From Chloroflexota bacterium (lineage in GTDB: Bacteria; Chloroflexota; Anaerolineae; Anaerolineales; Villigracilaceae): 31,968 nt of DNA. The stretch is taken from contig JAJYOO010000001.1 of assembly GCA_021796155.1 (NCBI GenBank), positions 1 to 31,968 on the forward strand. Reading direction: 5' to 3'. A program made the position numbers and the translations under genes. Of this stretch, positions 8,222 through 14,911 are shown piece by piece. Positions within the stretch are counted from its first letter, which is position 1. The number at the start of each line of letters is the position of its first letter. A model generated the notes under the pieces. It had not been told where the DNA came from. It did no database searches and was given only the letters and a program-made list of their open reading frames with translations.

Positions 8222-9127
8222 ATGATTGAGCTCGATGGATTTTTGAAACTGTCAACTGAAGAAGTCGCCCACCTTGTTCGTGCGAGCGGGCCGAAAGTGT
8301 GTGTGTTTCCTATTAACGGCACACGACGCTGGTTCACGTTGGAATACGGAAGCCAATCTTTTGATGACCCGATCAAAGCCTACATGGATATATCGGGGAA
8401 ACGCCACATTGAACTTTATAAACTCTTTTTCGATCACGGCGTGGATACCTTGCTTACGCCCGTCATTGGCCCGGAGATTTTGGCAACGCGGGATGCTTAT
8501 ATGCAAAAGATTGGAGGGGAAGGACTTGCGCGTTTAGTGACCCACCCAGATTTCGTCTCGTTTTACGATGAGTATGATGTGCGTGTCCGATTTTATGGGG
8601 AATATCGTACGAATTTGGCAGAAACACCATACGAATACTTGTCAGACTTATTTGACGGGATCGTTCAGCAGACAAATCAGCATAAACGCTTCCGATTGTT
8701 CTTCGGCGCCTTTGCTGATAACCTGAATTCCACACAAGTAGCAGCAAGCTATGCGGTTGAATATTACAAAAAGCTTGGAATAATACCCGACCAAAAGGCG
8801 ATTGTGGAAATGTACTACGGAGAATACATCGAGAAGGCTGATATTTTTATTGGCTTTGATCGCTTTTCCGCGTTTGACTATCCATTTTTAAATTCGGGCG
8901 AGGAAGATCTGTATTTCACCATAGCGCCTTCAATGTATATGACAGAGAGGCAGCTAAGATCAATTATCTATGATCATCTGTATTTGCGGCGAGATACCGA
9001 CGCGGATTACTCTTCATTTTCTGCGAGTGATTTGAATAGTCTCCGTAATTATTACCTTGAGAATCGCGATGCTTCCTATGGGGTTGGAAGTCGTTTCTAT
9101 GGAGTCTGGATACCACAACGTCAATAA
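8222..9127 (+). CDS. Rv3378c-like diterpene synthase/transferase (tuberculosinol/kolavelool synthase family)
   Basis: 301 residues, matching M. tuberculosis Rv3378c (296 residues, recalled from memory) along its whole length. Shared stretches include GPKV-VFP--GTRRWF at about residues 22-37, YYGEY--KAD-FIGF-RFS-FD, LYFT-APS-YMTE and YDH-YLR. The family has a cis-prenyltransferase fold. Rv3378c acts on the bicyclic diphosphate made by Rv3377c, releasing tuberculosinol or isotuberculosinol or attaching the diterpene to adenosine; the Herpetosiphon homologue Haur_2146 makes kolavelool. The substrate here should be the product of the cyclase just downstream. Odd point: residue 32 is Asn (codon AAC at 8315-8317) where Rv3378c has Asp34, equivalent to the catalytic Asp of cis-prenyltransferases. 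GAGGA lies 8 bases before ATG. The family is very secure; the product is undetermined. Confidence 0.92.
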   Translation: MIELDGFLKLSTEEVAHLVRASGPKVCVFPINGTRRWFTLEYGSQSFDDPIKAYMDISGKRHIELYKLFFDHGVDTLLTPVIGPEILATRDAYMQKIGGEGLARLVTHPDFVSFYDEYDVRVRFYGEYRTNLAETPYEYLSDLFDGIVQQTNQHKRFRLFFGAFADNLNSTQVAASYAVEYYKKLGIIPDQKAIVEMYYGEYIEKADIFIGFDRFSAFDYPFLNSGEEDLYFTIAPSMYMTERQLRSIIYDHLYLRRDTDADYSSFSASDLNSLRNYYLENRDASYGVGSRFYGVWIPQRQ

Positions 9128-9197
9128 TAATCACGAGAAGCAAGTTATAAATTTCTGCCAAAAAGTTGGCGCAGTCCACTTAGGAGATATACATAAG

Positions 9198-10703
9198 ATG
9201 GTTGATATTCAAGCAGAAACGAAGGATTTGTTATCGCAGCTCGGCTTCAGTCAAATGAGTAGTACGGCTTATGATACGGCTTGGTTAGCACGTCTAAGCG
9301 AATTCGATAGCAATATATCTAATCAAGCTCTTGAATGGCTTTGTGAAAATCAGCTTTCCGACGGAAGCTGGGGAACATCTGAAGCGCTTTACTATCATGA
9401 TAGAGTAATTTGTACTCTCGGTGCAATGATTTCATTAACGTATCGTGGGCGGCGCGCACAAGATAGATTGCGTATACAAAATGGCTTAGAGGCGCTTGAC
9501 CGAATTACGTCGGGTGCTACTCAGGGTTTAAGGGCTGACCTAACTGGGGCGACCGTTGGTTTCGAATTGGTTGTCCCTACTCTTATATCAGAAGCAGAAA
9601 ATTTGGGAATCATTAAGCAGCAAGGAGATCGAATTCTAGGGAGGTTAAGTCGTTTGAGAGAAACGAAGATGTCTAAGCTGGCTGGCATGAAATTTTCTCG
9701 TCATATCACTGTAGCCCACTCAGCCGAAATGGCCGGCACTGATAAAATTGATCTTCTCGACATTGAAAATCTCCAAGAACCAAATGGCTCAGTGGGGAAT
9801 AGTCCATCCGCAACAGCCTATTTTGCTACAAAAGTATGCCCCGGCGACAATCGTGCTTTGCAATATCTGCATGAAGCAATCAATAAGAATGATAGCGGTG
9901 CTCCCACGCTGTTCCCGATTGAGTTATTTGAGCGAAACTGGGTGTTGTGGAATTTATCTCTGGCGAATTTACAAAATGAAAGCGCTGAGATTAACGTACT
10001 TTTTGAGAACCACCTTGATTTTCTGGAAAAGCACTGGAAGCCCGGAAATGGGCAAGGGCTTGGCTTTTCAAATAGCTACTCATTGACTGACAGTGACGAT
10101 ACTGCAGTTGGGTTTGAGTTGCTCAGCCAAAATGGTAGGCGGGTGGATATAAATCCTTTACTCGGGTATGAGGAAGAACAATGGTTTCGCTGTTTTCAGT
10201 TGGAGGCCAACCCTTCAGTTGATGTTAACGTTCATGCCCTAAATGCTCTGCGTCAGGCAGGGTATGAGAAAAATCATCCTGTAATTCAAAAAATTATTTC
10301 TTTCGTGCGCTCAAGACAGCAGCCTGAGAAATATTGGTTTGATAAGTGGCATATTTCTCCTTATTACACTACAGCTCATGTCGCAATATGTTGTGGAGAT
10401 TTTGATAATTCATTGAGTGAGGACGCGGTAAATTGGATTTTAAAGTCTCAAAAAGCGGATGGCTCTTGGGGATTCTTTGGGCTTTCAACAGCGGAGGAGA
10501 CTGCATACTGTATTCAAGCTCTTGTCATCTGGGAAAAACATGGCTCCAAATTACCTCGCGGCAGGGTAGAATTGGCGAAAGATTGGTTAACTCGGCACGC
10601 AGAATCACCTTATCCTGCATTGTGGATAGATAAATCGTTATATCGCCCAGAATTATTGGTAAAGTCGGTTATTTTGAGTGCCCTGAAGCTAGCGGAGGAA
10701 TAA
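9198..10703 (+). CDS. Class II diterpene cyclase (Rv3377c-like; halimadienyl/kolavenyl diphosphate synthase type)
   Basis: 501 residues from ATG 9198, the same length as Rv3377c as I recall it. TAGGAG lies just upstream; an in-frame start at 9057 would overlap the preceding gene and add unrelated residues. The family protonates geranylgeranyl diphosphate and cyclises it to a bicyclic diphosphate. The acid motif DxDD is intact as D298-S-D-D301; Rv3377c, from memory, has DCDTT here. Other hallmarks are the N-terminal SSTAYDTAW, QW-type repeats QLSDGSWG and QKADGSWGFF, NLQEPNGSV-NSPSA-AYFA and DKWH-S-YYTTAH. It is a lone class II enzyme with no class I domain, as expected when an Rv3378c-like partner handles the diphosphate. 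The gene is AT-rich compared with neighbours. GGPP synthase is not in the window. Confidence 0.94.
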   Translation: MVDIQAETKDLLSQLGFSQMSSTAYDTAWLARLSEFDSNISNQALEWLCENQLSDGSWGTSEALYYHDRVICTLGAMISLTYRGRRAQDRLRIQNGLEALDRITSGATQGLRADLTGATVGFELVVPTLISEAENLGIIKQQGDRILGRLSRLRETKMSKLAGMKFSRHITVAHSAEMAGTDKIDLLDIENLQEPNGSVGNSPSATAYFATKVCPGDNRALQYLHEAINKNDSGAPTLFPIELFERNWVLWNLSLANLQNESAEINVLFENHLDFLEKHWKPGNGQGLGFSNSYSLTDSDDTAVGFELLSQNGRRVDINPLLGYEEEQWFRCFQLEANPSVDVNVHALNALRQAGYEKNHPVIQKIISFVRSRQQPEKYWFDKWHISPYYTTAHVAICCGDFDNSLSEDAVNWILKSQKADGSWGFFGLSTAEETAYCIQALVIWEKHGSKLPRGRVELAKDWLTRHAESPYPALWIDKSLYRPELLVKSVILSALKLAEE

Positions 10704-10759
10704 CCGATGAAAGCTTTTCCTGGGTTCGATAGAATAACCAATCTCACGAAGAAGGCAAT

Positions 10760-12442
10760 ATGCTTAAGATACTAGATCGCTTATTATCAACTCCTGCATC
10801 GAATCCGGATGAGGCCCGTCGTGGCAGGATGCTAAATACCCTTTTGTTGGGCGTCTTTGTCATTATACTTGTAGCTTTGTTGATTACTGTTATAACGCAA
10901 CTGTTTTCGAACAACCTCGTTCAAGATTTGCAGTTACTTTATGTTGCGCTTATTAGTGCACTCATCGGCGACGTAGCTATTTATCTAATAAATCGCAAGT
11001 CAAGGCTTTGGGCAGCCTTCCTTTTCTTGCTGCTTCTTACTACGGTTGCAAGTTTTAGCGATACACCTCGCGAGATTGTAAGCGGAAGGTCCACTTTCGT
11101 TTACACAATTCCTATTGCCATCTCTAGCCTGATATTATTCCCGCTCGCCAGTTTTATATTTACCCTCATTGCTGGCGTTCTCATGGTGTGGCTTGCGTCT
11201 ACTGTCCCGATTGTTCCTAATGCATTTGCAATCACTGGCTTTTTTCTGCTTGCCTTGGTTTCCTGGCTTACTACCACCAACCTTGAGCAAGCCCTAAGTG
11301 AGTTGCGTACAACCAATGCCAACCTCGACAAACTTGTCCAAGTGCGCACAAAAGCTTTAAGCGAATCCCTGACGCGTGAAATGATCGAGGCAGGGAGAAG
11401 CGAAGCGATTCTGAATTCCATTGCAGATGGCGTAATCGTCTTTGATACGAACTGGAAATCCACGCTGGCTAATCCGGCCATTGTCAACTTGCTTGAAACT
11501 CCGTTTCCGGAAATCGTAGAGCACAACATTGACGATTTATTGAATTCCGACCGTGTTTCCGCTAAAGATCGTGGGACGTTGCTTGCCATGCTCGAAAAGC
11601 CCGGACAGATTGGAGAAAGTTTTCGGTTGGGGTGGGGGAAGAAAACGCTCTCGGTGAACGCGGCCCAGGTCTATGATTCGGCTGGGGCACAGATTGGCAC
11701 AGTAGCTGTCTTCCGCGATTTCACTCGCGAAGCTGAAGTCGAGCGGATGAAAAGCACTTTCGTGGCGGTTGTCTCGCACGAACTGCGCACGCCACTCAAC
11801 GCGATCATGGGTTATGCAGAGATGATTAAGGAAGCGGTCTATGGCCCAGTCAATGAAAAGCAGAGCGGCGCTACAGATCGGATTATGACAAACACCCAGC
11901 ACTTGCTGGACTTGGTCAGCGAGTTGCTGGATCAGGCCCAGATCGAGGCGGGAAAACTAAAAATCCAGATTGAGCCGTTTTCGCCTGCGAAACTGCTTGA
12001 AGATGTCCACATCGTCATGGACAAAATCGCCGGTGACAAGAAACTCACGTTGACAAGCGAATTAGATCCGGCGCTGCCCGCGAAGTTGGATGGAGATGCC
12101 TATCGGCTGCGGCAGATCCTTATTAATCTCGCAAACAACGCGGTTAAGTTCACGGGTAAAGGCGGCGTTCATATCCGCCTCTTCCGTCACGACGCAAGCC
12201 ATTGGGGAATCTCAGTGCGGGATACAGGAGACGGGATACCGAAGGATGAGATCCCTCACATCTTCGAAACCTTCCGTCAAGTGGACGGCACTGCCACGCG
12301 CCAATATGGCGGCATTGGGCTTGGATTGTCAATTGTCAAGCAATTGGTGGGTCTTATGCAGGGAGAAATCGCTGTGGAGAGCGAACTCGGATCCGGGAGC
12401 ACGTTCACGATTTTGTTCCCATCGAATACCACGAACAGTTGA
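10760..12442 (+). CDS. Membrane sensor histidine kinase with PAS domain
   Basis: 560 residues. Layout: about six membrane segments between residues 24 and 170, a coiled-coil linker at about 172-212, a PAS domain at about 213-325 ([13 protein letters not shown]), HisKA with phospho-acceptor His340 in [13 protein letters not shown], and a HATPase_c domain with N box [10 protein letters not shown]1 DTGDGIP and G2 [14 protein letters not shown] precedes the ATG by 6 bases. It starts 57 bases after the diterpene cyclase in the same direction and 12 bases before a response regulator, so it forms a two-component pair with the latter. There are no large extracytoplasmic loops, so the signal is probably sensed in the membrane. 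Whether it belongs to the diterpene transcript is open. Confidence 0.92.
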   Translation: MLKILDRLLSTPASNPDEARRGRMLNTLLLGVFVIILVALLITVITQLFSNNLVQDLQLLYVALISALIGDVAIYLINRKSRLWAAFLFLLLLTTVASFSDTPREIVSGRSTFVYTIPIAISSLILFPLASFIFTLIAGVLMVWLASTVPIVPNAFAITGFFLLALVSWLTTTNLEQALSELRTTNANLDKLVQVRTKALSESLTREMIEAGRSEAILNSIADGVIVFDTNWKSTLANPAIVNLLETPFPEIVEHNIDDLLNSDRVSAKDRGTLLAMLEKPGQIGESFRLGWGKKTLSVNAAQVYDSAGAQIGTVAVFRDFTREAEVERMKSTFVAVVSHELRTPLNAIMGYAEMIKEAVYGPVNEKQSGATDRIMTNTQHLLDLVSELLDQAQIEAGKLKIQIEPFSPAKLLEDVHIVMDKIAGDKKLTLTSELDPALPAKLDGDAYRLRQILINLANNAVKFTGKGGVHIRLFRHDASHWGISVRDTGDGIPKDEIPHIFETFRQVDGTATRQYGGIGLGLSIVKQLVGLMQGEIAVESELGSGSTFTILFPSNTTNS

Positions 12443-12454
12443 GAGGAAGGAAAC

Positions 12455-12820
12455 ATGAGCGGCAATTTGGCACTAATCATTGAAGATGATTTTGATCTAT
12501 CCAATATTTTCGCTGAAGCCCTAAAGGCGGCAGGATTTCAGACGGAGGTTGTTCGCGACGGGGCGGTCGCTCAACGAAAGTTAGAGGAAAGCGTTCCTCA
12601 CATCGTAATACTGGATATGCACCTCCCTCATGTTGACGGAGGAAGCTTGCTCTCGCAAATACGCGCCAGCGAGTCTTTGAAAAATACAACAGTGGTTGTT
12701 GCCACTGCCGACGCGTTGATGGGCGACATGTACCGCGACCAGGCGGATTTTGTCCTGGTCAAGCCGATATCGTTTACGCAGCTCCGAGATTTAACTTCCC
12801 GGCTCAAGCCGCAAAATTAA
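12455..12820 (+). CDS. Single-domain (REC-only) response regulator
   Basis: 121 residues consisting of one receiver domain: acidic pair EDD at 10-12, phospho-acceptor Asp54 in VILDMHLP, switch Thr in VVVATADA and Lys in LVKPIS. There is no DNA-binding output domain, so it must act through protein contacts or phosphorelay. GAGAGGAAGG gives a strong ribosome site, 12 bases after the kinase stop. The next gene, on the minus strand, converges 8 bases away. Confidence 0.92.
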   Translation: MSGNLALIIEDDFDLSNIFAEALKAAGFQTEVVRDGAVAQRKLEESVPHIVILDMHLPHVDGGSLLSQIRASESLKNTTVVVATADALMGDMYRDQADFVLVKPISFTQLRDLTSRLKPQN

Positions 12821-12828
12821 AGCCGCAG

Positions 12829-14085
12829 CTATTTATATTTACGAAAGAGAAGAAATGCGATAAACAACGCGAGTCCGCCAGTGATGCCGAGAAGGCGAAT
12901 TCCAAGCGGGCCATGCGCGTCGCTGTTGCTGCGGCCAAGTAATAAGAACAGCGGAATTAACACGGTTCCCAGTCCGCTCGATGCCTGATCGAGCAGACCA
13001 AGCGTCGCATAATACGATCCTTCGCGGCGTTGGCCGGTTGCCTTTGCGTCGGCATCGGTAATATCAGCGGCGATAGCGCTGGGAAGGACTTGCGCGCCTG
13101 AAAGCACAATCGCTTCGAGACAAATCCAGATAATGCCTTGCCAAAGCAATGGGATTGGTATCGAATCACTGATGAAGAATAACCCCGGCAATATCAAAGC
13201 GCCAAAAAGTAATGAGCCGAGGAAAATGATCCGCTTGCCGAAACGATTGGCGAGCCGCGTGACAAGCGGAAAACAGATTAGCGAAACGACGATGGGCGGA
13301 ATGTAAAAGTAAACTGTGTCTGCTACGGTGCCGCGACAAATTTCCGTGGCAATGTATGGAATTGTCGAAAGTACGAACGTGGATGACATCCAAAATAATC
13401 CCCATGATGAAATAAAAATCAGGAACGCGCGGTTGGCGAGAGTCAGCTTGAGATGAGTCCAAAAGCTCATTGACGCGGCAGCCATTTTCGGCGGAGTCTG
13501 ATTCTCGCGGATGAAAAAAAGGGGAAGAAAAAAGAAGGGGAGCATGATCCCGGCAAAAATCAGCGCGCTGTTCCGAAATCCCATTGCTTCGACGAGCGGA
13601 CCGACAAATCCCGCGAAGACCGCGCCGACGAGTTGAAATCCGGCCATCCATCCCGAAATATTGACGCGGCGCTTTTCTTCCGGCGCAAATTCGGGCAGCA
13701 ACGCTTCGTAGGGAATTTGTCGAAAGCTGTATGCCGTGTTGAAGACGACCATCACGATGGCGAGATAGAAGAGATTCGCGAGCGACTCGCTTTGATGAGG
13801 CGGTATCCATAAAAGTGCGAACGATCCGATCATGAACAGCGACGCGGTAAAAATATATGGCGTGCGCCGTCCCCAGCGTGTGCGCGTTTGATCTGAAATA
13901 AAACCGATGGGAAGTGTGATGGCAACGTTGATGCCGCGACTCACAAGCATGGCCACGCTGTATAACGCGATGGGAACAAGCGGCGTGCCGCTGGGCGGAA
14001 GATAAAAATAAAGAATCCATCCGCCGGCGAATCCCCACAAGCTTGAACTTCCCAATGTCAACAATGCGTAAGCGATGTCAGCCAT
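12829..14085 (-). CDS. MFS transporter, GPH/sugar:cation symporter-like
   Basis: 418 residues, about twelve membrane segments. The signature between segments 2 and 3, ISDQTRTRWGRRTPYIF, is that of the glycoside-pentoside-hexuronide (GPH, MFS_2) and SLC45-like symporters, which usually move sugars or glycosides with H+ or Na+. The second half carries the matching loop LANRFGKRIIF. ATG at 14085 is preceded by GGAT at 7 bases. It is convergent with the response regulator and has no evident partner gene. The substrate cannot be read from sequence. Confidence 0.85.
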   Translation of the reverse strand: MADIAYALLTLGSSSLWGFAGGWILYFYLPPSGTPLVPIALYSVAMLVSRGINVAITLPIGFISDQTRTRWGRRTPYIFTASLFMIGSFALLWIPPHQSESLANLFYLAIVMVVFNTAYSFRQIPYEALLPEFAPEEKRRVNISGWMAGFQLVGAVFAGFVGPLVEAMGFRNSALIFAGIMLPFFFLPLFFIRENQTPPKMAAASMSFWTHLKLTLANRAFLIFISSWGLFWMSSTFVLSTIPYIATEICRGTVADTVYFYIPPIVVSLICFPLVTRLANRFGKRIIFLGSLLFGALILPGLFFISDSIPIPLLWQGIIWICLEAIVLSGAQVLPSAIAADITDADAKATGQRREGSYYATLGLLDQASSGLGTVLIPLFLLLGRSNSDAHGPLGIRLLGITGGLALFIAFLLFRKYK

Positions 14086-14158
14086 GTTTTATCCAATTGT
14101 CGAATTGAATCACGGCTGATGATACGCTATTCGCTCGCAACCAATAAGCACAACCGCC

Positions 14159-14887
14159 TTACAAATCCTTAAGCTCGGCAATCATTTTTTGCATCCGCTC
14201 GAAGTGCGAACCTTTCCAATAGATTTGCTTGCACACGGGACAAATGCGAAATTCCTCGAAATATAATTTCGTCAACGGTTCCAACCGCGCCGTCACATCT
14301 TCCTTTTGCACTGATTCCAAAAGATGATTGCAGCGGATGCAGCGCTGGAATGGCTTGATCCACTTTTTCAATCCATAGCGCTGCAGGACTTCGCGGAATT
14401 GCTCTTCGGAGTTCAGGCTTTTCAATAAATATCCCAACTTTATATTTTTATGCATCAACAAGCGACGATCACGAGTGAGAAGGATTCGATTTTCGTCTAC
14501 CGCGATTTGCGCCAGCTCTTTATCGTCATAATCATTTCGATATAAGGAATCCATTCCAAGCATACGCAGATGGGACGCGAGGCGGCCAAGATGACCATCG
14601 AGGATGAAGCGCGGCTCGACAGCTGATTCGTACATCGGCGCAACGGGCCGGACCTCGATCTGGTCGCCGTCATGGACGAGATAATCCAAACCGATAATTT
14701 CTCCGTTTGCTTGCGTCTCGCCGATTTCCGTATGCGGAATCCCAACCGACTCGATCAAATGTTTTACAGATTGCGGGCCGTTGAAGGCGTAATCAAATCC
14801 ATCGCCGCGTTTGTTGTGCGGCAGAAGCCAACGAAGTTTTTCGTCGAAATTGAAGCGGGCGATTTTGGTTTGTTTCTCGGCATTCAT
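14159..14887 (-). CDS. Mut7-C RNase domain protein with ubiquitin-like N-terminus
   Basis: 242 residues. The N-terminal ~85 residues match the Mut7-C ubiquitin-like (MoaD/ThiS-type) fold. The C-terminal ~155 residues are the Mut7-C PIN-like RNase domain (FILDGHLGRLASHLRMLGMD; ENRILLTRDRRLL) ending in a zinc ribbon with two Cys pairs (CIRCN and CPVCK) and the terminal GSHFERM. Such proteins are predicted RNases; biological roles are poorly known. The ATG at 14887 is only 24 bases from the start of the divergent PBP gene, so its promoter must overlap that coding region. Confidence 0.88.
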   Translation of the reverse strand: MNAEKQTKIARFNFDEKLRWLLPHNKRGDGFDYAFNGPQSVKHLIESVGIPHTEIGETQANGEIIGLDYLVHDGDQIEVRPVAPMYESAVEPRFILDGHLGRLASHLRMLGMDSLYRNDYDDKELAQIAVDENRILLTRDRRLLMHKNIKLGYLLKSLNSEEQFREVLQRYGLKKWIKPFQRCIRCNHLLESVQKEDVTARLEPLTKLYFEEFRICPVCKQIYWKGSHFERMQKMIAELKDL

Positions 14888-14911
14888 ACAAGAAGCAGTA
14901 GAATCAAGGCA

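Noticed and set aside
9057..9197. N-terminal extension of the diterpene cyclase
   Set aside because: It overlaps the preceding gene, and starting at 9198 gives 501 residues with a ribosome site, matching the family length.
12800..12811. CGGCTCAAGCCG hairpin at the end of the response regulator as a terminator
   Set aside because: Four to five base-pair stem inside coding sequence and no T run.
14672..14911. N-terminal extension of the PBP gene by 80 residues
   Set aside because: It lies wholly within the opposite-strand Mut7-C gene and its residues do not resemble a PBP N-terminus; membrane anchor starts after 14912.
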